From DASZMJ01 sp035551935 (GTDB taxonomy: Bacteria > Planctomycetota > Planctomycetia > Isosphaerales > Isosphaeraceae): DNA of 10,552 nucleotides. Under the pieces are notes generated by a model. The model worked only from the letters and a program-made list of their open reading frames with translations, was not told the origin of the DNA and searched no databases. The translations under genes were made by a program, and so were the position numbers. Below, one piece after another: positions 1-6,250 of this stretch (positions are counted from its first letter, which is position 1; the number at the start of each line of letters is the position of its first letter). Location of the stretch: assembly GCA_035551935.1 (NCBI GenBank), contig DASZMJ010000247.1, positions 1-10,552 on the forward strand, in the 5' to 3' direction.

Positions 1-17
1 GGAGGCTCAGGGGAAGA

Positions 18-39
18 GGCAGGGCGAGCCCTGCCCTAC
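18..39 (-). repeat. GTAG-hairpin palindromic repeat (REP-like), single copy
   Basis: On the minus strand this reads GTAG followed by GGCAGGGC, a two-base turn, and GCCCTGCC, a perfect 8-bp stem. It matches the 8656-8677 copy with one difference (in the turn). It lies 9 bases past the stop of the ADP-ribosylglycohydrolase gene. Its 3'-end position is typical of REP elements and it may also act as a transcript-end hairpin, although no T-tract follows. Confidence 0.75.
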
Positions 40-47
40 GGGGAGGT

Positions 48-1235
48 TCAGCACTTCTTCAGGTGGTCGCCGCCGCCCTGGCGTTGGTTGAGCAGGAGGG
101 TGCGGGTCTCGGACTCGCGGCGGGTGAGGTCGCGCTCGGTCTCGAGGTAGTCGGGGATGGCGAGGCCGTTGGCGTCGCGGCGGGCGAGGGCGCGGGCGCG
201 GAGGTCGATGCCCTCGAGGTTGAGGAGGCCGTCGAGCCAGCGGGCGGGGATCGCCTCGACGCCATAGCGGGCACCGGCCAGGGCGCCGAGGATGGCGCCG
301 GCGCTGTCGGCGTCGCCGCCGAGGTTGACGACCTCGACGAGGGCCTCCTCGAGGCTCTCGGTCGTCAGCAAGAGGTAGAGGCACGTCGGGATGCAGGCGG
401 GCGGGAAGCCCATCGTCGGCCGCTTGCACGACGGCTCGGCGCCGTGGCGGTTGGCCTCGTCGACCAGCGCGGCGAGGGCCTGGTCGCGCGGGCGATCGAG
501 GAGCGACTCGGCGTGCGCGATGCTGCACGAGACGCTGTGCCGGTGGACGTCGATCGAGGAGAGGTCGTCGCCGAAGTCGTCGGCGAGCTTGTCCTCGGCG
601 CGGGCGACCTCGGCGGCGATCTTGAACAGCAAGCTCGGGGCCGGCTCGGCCCCCGCGGCGAGCAGCCGCACGGCGTGGGCGACGGCCATCGCGCCGGCGA
701 TACTGCGGACGTCGCGGTGCGTCATCCGGCTGGCCGCCACGGCCGCCTCGGCCATCGCCTCGGGCTGGCCGGCGAAGTACAACGCCACCGGCGCGATCCG
801 GACCGCGGCGCCCACGCCGGCCGAATCCTGGCCGGTCTGCTCGGGCGAGACGCCCCGCTCCAGGTTGTCGAGCACCTTGCGGAAGCTCCGCGCGATGCCG
901 CGGTGGGCGCCGGCGAACGAGTCCCCGGGGATGGGGACCGACAGGGCGAGGTAGAGCTCGGCCAGGCGGTCGAGGTCCATCCGGCCGCACGCCAGCAGGA
1001 CTTCGGCCAGGGCGAGGGCCTGCTGGGTGTCGTCGGAGTAGAGGCCCGGCAGCCGCCAGCGGTACGGCTTCTTCTTCCAGGCCAGGGCGCCGTCGACGTA
1101 ATCGACCACCAGGTCGTAATGCACCCGGATCTGCTGGGCACTGAGCCCCTCGAGCGGTGCCCCGAGGGCGTCGCCGACGGCCATGCCCAGCAAGCAACCC
1201 CGCGCGCGGTCCAGGGGGGTGGTCGGTTGTGGCAT
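48..1235 (-). CDS. ADP-ribosylglycohydrolase family protein (DraG/ARH-like)
   Basis: This 395-residue protein belongs to the ADP-ribosylglycohydrolase family, whose members remove ADP-ribose from modified proteins or nucleic acids, or cleave related ADP-ribose esters, using two metal ions. Visible motifs are GCLLGMAVGDALGAPLEG near residues 13-30, the metal-binding SDDTQ at 67-71, GVGAAVRIAP at 140-149, MTHRD at 171-175, and GGDADSAGAILGALAGARYG at 307-326, the C-terminal Asp-rich metal site. All expected acidic metal ligands are present, so it should be active. The ATG at 1235-1233 is preferred over upstream starts because AAGGAG sits 10 bases before it and the family motif begins near residue 12. 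No signal peptide is seen, so it is probably cytoplasmic. No ADP-ribosyltransferase lies in the window, and the substrate cannot be told from sequence. Confidence 0.93.
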   Translation of the reverse strand: MPQPTTPLDRARGCLLGMAVGDALGAPLEGLSAQQIRVHYDLVVDYVDGALAWKKKPYRWRLPGLYSDDTQQALALAEVLLACGRMDLDRLAELYLALSVPIPGDSFAGAHRGIARSFRKVLDNLERGVSPEQTGQDSAGVGAAVRIAPVALYFAGQPEAMAEAAVAASRMTHRDVRSIAGAMAVAHAVRLLAAGAEPAPSLLFKIAAEVARAEDKLADDFGDDLSSIDVHRHSVSCSIAHAESLLDRPRDQALAALVDEANRHGAEPSCKRPTMGFPPACIPTCLYLLLTTESLEEALVEVVNLGGDADSAGAILGALAGARYGVEAIPARWLDGLLNLEGIDLRARALARRDANGLAIPDYLETERDLTRRESETRTLLLNQRQGGGDHLKKC

Positions 1236-1668
1236 CGTGGCAAGGCTCCTTGGGCCCCGGCCGAGGTCGGCTCCCTCGGCTCGGCTCGGGTGAGATTCGG
1301 ATGAGCGTAGCGACGCTCTCGGTCGTCGTAAAACCTTTTTTTCCCGCGCCGAGCCCCCGCCGGGATGCCGCGACGTCCGGGTGTCACCGGCCTCGACCCT
1401 GGCTGCGCCCCGACTTAGGGTCGGCGCCGGAGCTTCACAAAAACATCCCGCCTCGCACATAAAATCCGGCTGAAAATGGGGAACCGCCGGGCTGGCGACG
1501 GGCCACGTCCGAATCGCGGGCGTGCTTCGGGTGGTAGGCGGTCCGTTGCGGGGGTGCTGAGGCTATCTATCGGCCGCCCCGAGACCGGCGTCGTACGCCG
1601 AGGCCGCGGTTTCGGGCCCGGGGCGACCGGCCGACCCGCGCCATCGCGCCGACTCGGGCGACCCCGTC
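1236..1668. other. Non-coding stretch between the MFS gene and the ADP-ribosylglycohydrolase gene
   Basis: No credible gene lies in these 433 bases; open frames here are GC-driven and lack coding signatures. The half nearer 1236 must hold the leader and promoter of the minus-strand glycohydrolase, including the AAGGAG ribosome-binding site. AT-richer patches occur at about 1330-1340 (A4 CC T7) and 1437-1465, but I could not fit a convincing -35/-10 pair. A small hairpin (GAGCGT, 4-base loop, ACGCTC) spans 1303-1318. No clear terminator follows the transporter gene. Confidence 0.5.
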
Positions 1669-2961
1669 TCACGTCGAGTCCCTCGCGGGGCTCGCCGAGC
1701 GGGTCGGTCCCTCGGGCTCATCGGGACCCAGGTTGCGCGGCAAGAGCGGGACGAGCACCCAGCAGGCCGCCGTGAAGGTCGCGCCGACCCCGAGCAGGAC
1801 CCGGAATGACCCGTGTGGGCCCCAGAGGCGGATTCCCCGCTGATACCAGTCGCCGCCCAGGCCCGTCGCCAGCGCCGTGGCCAGGTTCTCCAACGCCATC
1901 AACGTCGCGAACGCCGTGCCGGCGACCTCCGGCGGGCAGGCCCGCGCGGCCAGGTCGAGCTGGATCAGGGAGGCCGTCGTATACGTCATCCCGACGACGA
2001 CCGCGACGACCGCCGCGGACCGCGCATCACGCACGGCCCCGTAGGCGAGCGTCCCGGCGATCCCGAGCACGATCGACGCGTGGACCAGCCGGCGCAGGGG
2101 CACCCGCCGGCAGTACAGGCCATACGCCAGGCTCGCCGCGATCGAGCCGACGGCCAGCAGGGCGACGCTGTTGCCGTACTCCTGCCCGGTCAGGCCGAGC
2201 ACGGCCGTCGAATAGTGGTTCAGGACCGTGTTCTGGAACGGGTTGAAGTTCCAGAGGAACAGGAACGCCGCCACGCCCGCCCAGGCCTTCGACCCGAACA
2301 ATCGGACGAGCCCTCGTCGGCTCGCGGCGACCCGGACCGGCTCCTCGGCGTCGCGCACGAAGAGGATCGCCAGCACCGTCGACAGGGCCGACAGGCCGGC
2401 GCAGGCGGCGAACGCGAGCCTCGGCCGCTGGTGCCCGGTGATCCAGCCGCCGCCGACGCCGTTGAGGACCGTCGCGACGCAGAAGCCCGCCCACTGCGCC
2501 GCCTGGAACCGGCCGATCATCCCCAACGCCCGCCCCCGCTCGACGAGCCAGGCGTCGGCCACCACGTCGGCGAAGGCGACCGCGGCCGCCGGCACGATCA
2601 ACATGGCGAGGAGCCGGCCGGGCGCGAATGCTTCCCAACGCGCCAGGCTCGCCGCCGTGAGGCCCGCGGCCCCCAGCGCACCCGTCACGACGAGGTAGCT
2701 CCGCCGCCGCGAGCCGAGCAGCGGCACGAAGTCCGTCACGAGGCCGAACAGGGGCTTCAACGCCCAAGGGAGGCCCAGGACGGCCAGGAACGCCCCGATT
2801 CGAGCCGGGCGCAAGCCCCCGCCCAGCAACATCGACTGCAACGGCTGGGAGATCAGCCCTTCCGTCGGCTCGCCGACGCATTGCGCGAACGAGAAGGCGC
2901 CGAAGATCAAGGCCAGGCCGAGGGCCGACCTCCCGGAACGTCCCGCCGCGGTCGAGGCCAC
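1669..2961 (-). CDS. Major facilitator transporter, BT1 (folate/biopterin)-like
   Basis: This 430-residue protein has about 12 hydrophobic segments and is an inner-membrane secondary carrier. The block LPWALKPLFGLVTDFVPLLG followed by SRRRSYL (residues 64-90) resembles the 'lPW-x-iKPlyG-x-xsD' loop of the BT1 family, which includes folate and biopterin transporters. DVVADAWLVERGR (132-144) also fits that family. AmpG-like carriers share part of the first motif, so the substrate is open. The start is a GTG at 2961-2959, one base after the TGA of the DUF2617 gene, so translation is probably coupled; no strong Shine-Dalgarno sequence of its own is visible. The C-terminal 20 residues are polar and probably cytoplasmic. 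MFS membership is secure; the BT1 assignment is family resemblance judged by eye. Confidence 0.87.
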   Translation of the reverse strand: MASTAAGRSGRSALGLALIFGAFSFAQCVGEPTEGLISQPLQSMLLGGGLRPARIGAFLAVLGLPWALKPLFGLVTDFVPLLGSRRRSYLVVTGALGAAGLTAASLARWEAFAPGRLLAMLIVPAAAVAFADVVADAWLVERGRALGMIGRFQAAQWAGFCVATVLNGVGGGWITGHQRPRLAFAACAGLSALSTVLAILFVRDAEEPVRVAASRRGLVRLFGSKAWAGVAAFLFLWNFNPFQNTVLNHYSTAVLGLTGQEYGNSVALLAVGSIAASLAYGLYCRRVPLRRLVHASIVLGIAGTLAYGAVRDARSAAVVAVVVGMTYTTASLIQLDLAARACPPEVAGTAFATLMALENLATALATGLGGDWYQRGIRLWGPHGSFRVLLGVGATFTAACWVLVPLLPRNLGPDEPEGPTRSASPARDST

Positions 2962-2962
2962 C

Positions 2963-3523
2963 TCAGCGCCCCGGGGTCGGCCGGACCTCGAAGAGGGACT
3001 GGGTCCGGACGATCGCGCGCTCGTCGGGGAAGGTGTGGAACCCCTGGACCGAGAGGCCGCGGGCGCGGGCCTCGACGTTGATGCGGCTCAGGGGGGAGGG
3101 GGCGAGCCGGTTCGACGACCGGAAGCGGTGGAAGAGGCCCCCCTTGGAGGGGTCGAGGGTCATCTCGTCGCTCAGGTGCCGGAAGACCTCGGCGTCGACG
3201 CGCTCGACCTCGAAGCATGTCTGGTATTCGAGGCTCGGGCCCGGGCGCAGCACGGTCGAGCGCTCGTGCCGGACCGGAGAGTGGAACAAGAGGCCCGGCT
3301 CGGGCAGGGTGGTCTCGGCGGCGGTCAGGGCCTCGGTCAGGCAGACCGGCCCGCAACGCCAGAGGATGGCGTGCCCCCCCTCGATGATGCGGACGTCGGC
3401 CTCCCAGGCGTCGCGGGCGACCCGGCGATGTTCCTTGACGTCGAACCATTCGGGATGGAGCGACCTGCCGAAGACCTGGAAGGCCAGGTCCGCCACCCGC
3501 GACCGCCCGAAACTGACCCCCAT
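2963..3523 (-). CDS. DUF2617 family protein
   Basis: This 186-residue soluble protein matches the DUF2617 family, which has no established function. Recognisable conserved blocks are DLAFQVFGRSLHPEWF (12-27), EGGHAILWR (48-56), LEYQTCFEVE (98-107), and the C-terminal GFHTFPDERAIVRTQSLFEV (161-180). The conserved histidines H23, H51 and H163 could bind metal or act in catalysis, but that is inference. The ATG at 3523-3521 is chosen because AGGAGG lies 11 bases upstream and the family begins here; an open extension to 3631 runs through non-family sequence and over the promoter candidate. The gene is downstream of surE, about 100 bases away, and has its own promoter-like sequence. It ends one base before the transporter start, so those two genes are almost certainly co-expressed. 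Confidence 0.87.
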   Translation of the reverse strand: MGVSFGRSRVADLAFQVFGRSLHPEWFDVKEHRRVARDAWEADVRIIEGGHAILWRCGPVCLTEALTAAETTLPEPGLLFHSPVRHERSTVLRPGPSLEYQTCFEVERVDAEVFRHLSDEMTLDPSKGGLFHRFRSSNRLAPSPLSRINVEARARGLSVQGFHTFPDERAIVRTQSLFEVRPTPGR

Positions 3524-3572
3524 GACCCGCGCCCCCTCCTGCCGGCGTTTTCGACCGATCGCACCCGAGGGA

Positions 3573-3601
3573 ATTATAGAACCGGGCCCTCCGCATCGCA
3601 A
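3573..3601 (-). promoter_or_regulatory. Sigma-70-like promoter for DUF2617 and the MFS gene
   Basis: On the minus strand, TTGCGA (3601-3596) is followed by a 17-base spacer and a perfect TATAAT (3578-3573). A start near 3566 would give a leader of about 40 bases before the ATG at 3523. Such an AT-rich hexamer stands out in this GC-rich sequence. It would let DUF2617 and the transporter be expressed independently of surE. Confidence 0.55.
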
Positions 3602-3623
3602 ATCCGGCCGCCCGGAAACCGAT

Positions 3624-4346
3624 TCAGACATGCTGGCCGCCCGCGTCGATGAGCGCGATGAGCGTCACGGCGATCGCGCCACCGAAGCAGGTCGCCACGT
3701 CGGCCCCCGGCGTCCGGGCCCGGGCCTGGTAATCGCCGTCGTAGATCGCCTGATCCCCCTCGAGGCGGAAGCTCAGGGGGAGCGGGGAGGGGTCGAGCGG
3801 GCAGAAGACGACCGGAGGCTCGCCGGTGCCGGGCCCGGGGTGGGGCAGGTTGACGTTCCAGAAGGTGCCCGGCCGCCAGGGACGACGCAGCAGGTCGGCC
3901 AGCACCGATGCCGCCCAGCGCGCGGACTGCGACCAGTCGATCGGCCGGCCACGCGCGATGAACTGCGAGAGCGCGACCGCCGGCTTGCCGTGCAGGACCG
4001 CCTCGCGGGCCGCGGCGGCGGTCCCCGAGTGATGCACGTCGGTCCCGAGGTTCGCCCCCGAGTTGATGCCCGAGAGGACCCACGCGACCTCGGGCGCCAG
4101 GTGGTGGAGGGCCAGTCGCACGCAATCGGCCGGCGTGCCGTCGATGCCGTACCGGCCGTCGCCGCGCCGCTCGACGCGGATCGGCCCGTGGGTCGTGATG
4201 GCGTGCGACTTGCCCGACCACGGCCCCAGGGGGGCCACGACCCGGGTCGTCCCCAGTCCCGAGGCCGCCCTCTCGAGGGCCGCCAGGCCGGGGGCGTCGA
4301 TGCCGTCGTCATTGGTCAGCACCAGGATGCGGCCCGGAGTCGCCAT
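3624..4346 (-). CDS. surE: 5'/3'-nucleotidase SurE
   Basis: SurE is a metal-dependent phosphatase that removes phosphate from nucleoside 5'- and 3'-monophosphates; it is usually cytoplasmic and linked to stationary-phase survival. The 240-residue product has the hallmark motifs: ILVLTNDDGID (7-17, with metal ligands D13 and D14), PWSGKS (42-47, with S44), GTPADCV (70-76), SGINSGANLGTDV (92-104, with N95), HHSGTAAAAREA (105-116), and NVNLP (164-168). Length and ligand set are typical. I chose the ATG at 4346-4344 because GAGG lies just upstream and because SurE normally begins a few residues before the NDDG motif. An in-frame ATG at 4391-4389 would add 15 residues but has weak ribosome-binding sequence and lies inside the probable -35 of the tRNA promoter. 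Genes downstream are DUF2617 and the transporter. Confidence 0.95.
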   Translation of the reverse strand: MATPGRILVLTNDDGIDAPGLAALERAASGLGTTRVVAPLGPWSGKSHAITTHGPIRVERRGDGRYGIDGTPADCVRLALHHLAPEVAWVLSGINSGANLGTDVHHSGTAAAAREAVLHGKPAVALSQFIARGRPIDWSQSARWAASVLADLLRRPWRPGTFWNVNLPHPGPGTGEPPVVFCPLDPSPLPLSFRLEGDQAIYDGDYQARARTPGADVATCFGGAIAVTLIALIDAGGQHV

Positions 4347-4384
4347 CGTCGCCTCGCGATCGCCCCCGGAGTCGGGCGGGTTGG

Positions 4385-4413
4385 TTGACATTCTCGGGCC
4401 GGGTTGCTATTCA
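4385..4413 (+). promoter_or_regulatory. Probable tRNA-Ala promoter
   Basis: A perfect TTGACA at 4385-4390 is followed by a 17-base spacer and TATTCA at 4408-4413, a weak -10 match. Transcription from about 4420 would leave a short leader of about 14 bases before the tRNA, which is normal. It lies across the upstream alternative start codon of surE on the other strand. Confidence 0.45.
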
Positions 4414-4433
4414 TTAACGCTGTCAGAAGCAGA

Positions 4434-4508
<75 letters not shown>

Positions 4509-4613
4509 CGCGTCTCGAATGGTCGTTCTCGACCCGACTTGCTGATGGTTTGAGCGAGCACTATCCCGACGATCGATTCGATCGGCCCGCATCCGTCCCC
4601 GACCCGGATTGTC

Positions 4614-4657
4614 GGCGTCGCGACCGCCCCGAACCCGGGGCCTGGCGGCGTCGCGAC
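4614..4657. promoter_or_regulatory. Paired GGCGTCGCGAC direct repeats, candidate operator
   Basis: The 11-base sequence GGCGTCGCGAC occurs at 4614-4624 and again at 4647-4657, 33 bp apart or about three helical turns. Each copy contains the 8-bp palindrome GTCGCGAC. The second copy ends 21 bases before the antitoxin start codon. Phd/YefM antitoxins usually repress their own promoter by binding paired palindromic sites, so autoregulation is a reasonable guess. In GC-rich DNA this could also be chance. Confidence 0.3.
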
Positions 4658-4678
4658 ACCTCGAGGAGCCGCGCGTTC

Positions 4679-4978
4679 ATGGCGGACAAGCCGGCCGATT
4701 CCCCCGTGCGCATCATCGGCAGCCGCGAGCTGCACCAGAACCTCCCGGCGATCCTCAAGGAGCTGCGGCGCGACGACGTCCGCTACGTCCTGACCGTCCA
4801 CGGCAAGCCCCGCGCCGTGCTGGTCGGGGCCGAGTCGTACCTGAAGCTCACCCAGCGGCATCAGAAGAGCCCCAGCGAGGCCCTGGTCGGCCTCCAGCTC
4901 AGTGCCTTGCTCGGCGGCGGCCTGAACGCCGTCCCGCTCGACGACCTCGAGCAGGCCCTCGACCCCAAGCCCGAGTAG
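4679..4978 (+). CDS. Phd/YefM-type antitoxin family protein without adjacent toxin
   Basis: This 99-residue protein resembles Phd/YefM antitoxins, DNA-binding proteins that neutralise a partner toxin and repress their own operon. The N-terminal region RIIGSRELHQNLPAIL (11-26) and the following RYVLTVHGKPRAVLVGAESY (35-54) fit the Phd fold: a short strand, a helix, then the strand pair with 'tv-hGkp-aVlv' and a Tyr at the start of the next helix. The C-terminal half (60-99), where a toxin-binding arm would lie, has no family motif that I recognise. The ATG at 4679 has GAGGAG 10 bases upstream; an upstream TTG at 4550 would add 43 Arg- and Pro-rich residues and is unlikely. No Doc, RelE or PIN toxin is encoded next to it: a tRNA lies upstream and the convergent dedA gene downstream. 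It may be an orphan antitoxin or a stand-alone regulator. Confidence 0.8.
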   Translation: MADKPADSPVRIIGSRELHQNLPAILKELRRDDVRYVLTVHGKPRAVLVGAESYLKLTQRHQKSPSEALVGLQLSALLGGGLNAVPLDDLEQALDPKPE

Positions 4979-4996
4979 GCCTCGGCCGACCGGGCT
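4968..4996. terminator. Hairpin between convergent genes, possible bidirectional terminator
   Basis: AGCCCG (4968-4973) can pair with CGGGCT (4991-4996) around the stop codons of the convergent antitoxin and dedA-family genes. It lacks a T-tract on either side, so intrinsic termination is doubtful. It is the only dyad in the 17-base gap. Confidence 0.25.
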
Positions 4997-5682
4997 CACA
5001 CCGACTCCTCGGCCGGCGCCGGCGCGGGCGACTTCCGGGCCGCCAACCGCGCCCGGACGACCTCGATGGCGGGGGGAAGCACCGAGATCACGATGATCGC
5101 GAGGATCACCAGCTTGAAGTTCCGCTGGACCCCCTCCCGCCGGCCGAACTCGTAGCCGAGCAGCAGGAACGCCAGGACCCACGCCGCGGCCCCGGCGACG
5201 TTGTAGGCCGCGAATCGGGCGTAGCCCATCCGGCCGATGCCGGCGACGAACGGGGCGAAGGTGCGGACGATCGGCATGAACCGCGCCAGCACGATCGTCT
5301 TGCCGCCGTGCTTCTCGTAGAACCGGTGCGCCTCCATCAGGTGCTTCTTGTTCAGCAGCCACGAATCCTCGCGCGCGAAGACCTTGGGGCCGAGCCGGTA
5401 GCCGATCGCGTAGTTGACCGCGTCGCCCAGCACCGCCGCCACGATCAGGAGCGCCGCCGTCCACGTCACGCTGATCGGCGACGTCGGCGAGGCCGCGACC
5501 GCGCCGACGGCGAACAGGAGCGAGTCGCCCGGCAGGAACGGCGTGACCACCAGGCCCGTCTCGGCGAAGATGATCGCGAAGAGCACGACGTAGAGCCACG
5601 GCCCCGCCGCGACGGCCAGGGCGTTCACGGTCTCCGGGCTGAGCTTGAAGAGGGCCTCGTACAAGGTCCGCAGGAACGGCAT
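4996..5682 (-). CDS. DedA family membrane protein
   Basis: DedA proteins are inner-membrane proteins of the VTT/SNARE-associated superfamily, linked to proton-motive-force-dependent lipid (including undecaprenyl phosphate) translocation and envelope integrity. The 228-residue product has the family core: FAETGLVVTPFLPGDSLLFAVGA (39-61), GDAVNYAIGYRLGPKVF (86-102) and HGGKTIVLARFMPIVRTFAPFVAGI (125-149). E41, D53, R134 and R140 occupy the positions and spacing of the essential Glu, Asp and Arg residues known from E. coli YqjA/YghB. About five hydrophobic segments are seen, with a short cytoplasmic-type Pro/Ala/Glu tail. The ATG at 5682-5680 has GGAG six bases upstream. An in-frame ATG at 5727 overlaps the exbD stop as ATGA and would add 15 polar residues; it is a real alternative. 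Third gene of the exbB-exbD operon. Confidence 0.92.
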   Translation of the reverse strand: MPFLRTLYEALFKLSPETVNALAVAAGPWLYVVLFAIIFAETGLVVTPFLPGDSLLFAVGAVAASPTSPISVTWTAALLIVAAVLGDAVNYAIGYRLGPKVFAREDSWLLNKKHLMEAHRFYEKHGGKTIVLARFMPIVRTFAPFVAGIGRMGYARFAAYNVAGAAAWVLAFLLLGYEFGRREGVQRNFKLVILAIIVISVLPPAIEVVRARLAARKSPAPAPAEESV

Positions 5683-5723
5683 GCGCGACTCCGGAGGTTG
5701 CGAACGGTGGGCTCGAACCGGGC

Positions 5724-6161
5724 TCATTTCGAGCCCGAGGGCTCCGGCCGGGGCCGGACGGGGAGGCGGACGTTCTTGATCCCGGCCGCCTCGCAGGCCG
5801 AGAGCACGTCGGCGACGTCCTGGTAGCTCAGGCTCGCCTCGCCGCGGACGATCACCCCCTGGTCCTCGTAGCGCTCGCGGGCCTCGGTCAGGAGCGCCGT
5901 CAGGGCCTTCAAGTCATAGCTCGTGTCGCCGACGACCACCACGCCCGGCTTGACGATCGCCAGCGCCAGGTCCTCCGGCGCCGCCGTCAACGGCGCCGCG
6001 GCGCCGACCTCGGGCACGCGGACGATGATCTGGTCCTCGTCCCAAGCATAGAGCCTCGTGGCGGCCATGAAGAAGACCAACAGGCAGAGCACCACGTCCA
6101 CCATCGGCGTCATGTTGATCTGCGGCAACTCCTCGTCCGGCCGACGGTCCAGCAATGACAT
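5724..6161 (-). CDS. ExbD/TolR-type biopolymer transport protein
   Basis: This 145-residue protein is the ExbD/TolR subunit of a proton-driven membrane motor that, with an ExbB/TolQ partner, powers TonB-type or Tol-type processes in the envelope. It has a short cytoplasmic N-terminus, one membrane segment at about 18-36 (INMTPMVDVVLCLLVFFM), and a periplasmic domain. D22 in 'MTPMVDVV' is the conserved proton-carrying Asp. The periplasmic part contains the usual VVGDTSYDL strand, the helix 'LTALLTEARERY', and VIVRGEASLSYQDVADVLSACEAAGI near 103-128. The ATG at 6161 has AAGGGA about 8 bases upstream. It follows the exbB-type gene after an 82-base purine-rich gap and overlaps or abuts the DedA gene. 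No TonB or outer-membrane receptor lies in the window, so the energised partner is unknown. Confidence 0.93.
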   Translation of the reverse strand: MSLLDRRPDEELPQINMTPMVDVVLCLLVFFMAATRLYAWDEDQIIVRVPEVGAAAPLTAAPEDLALAIVKPGVVVVGDTSYDLKALTALLTEARERYEDQGVIVRGEASLSYQDVADVLSACEAAGIKNVRLPVRPRPEPSGSK

Positions 6162-6250
6162 TCGTTGGTCCCTTCTCGCGGCCTTCGGTCATCGATCCTC
6201 TGCCCTTCGTCCTCCGCCCTTTCCCTTTTGTCCTTCCCCCTCTTCACCCC
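6162..6250 (-). other. Purine-rich spacer between exbB-type and exbD-type genes
   Basis: On the minus strand, positions 6250-6196 are about 90 percent purine (5 pyrimidines in 55 bases), with several GAAGG, AAAGGG and GGAGG-like runs. It lies in the transcribed gap just upstream of exbD and does not encode a protein. It could present multiple weak anti-Shine-Dalgarno pairing sites, act as an unstructured standby region for ribosomes, or be a low-complexity relic. Confidence 0.5.

Noticed and set aside
63..1304. Plus-strand open frame of 413 codons over the ADP-ribosylglycohydrolase gene
   Set aside because: It is antisense to a gene with clear family motifs and its translation is Gly/Ala/Arg/Glu-rich low complexity, as expected from GC-rich shadow frames.
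1813..4388. Long plus-strand open frames antisense to the transporter, DUF2617 and surE genes
   Set aside because: They are compositionally biased (Arg, Gly, Pro) with no motif, and they overlap recognised minus-strand genes throughout.
4550..4678. N-terminal extension of the antitoxin from a TTG codon
   Set aside because: The extra 43 residues are Arg/Pro/Asp-rich and outside the family, while the ATG at 4679 has a well-placed GAGGAG.
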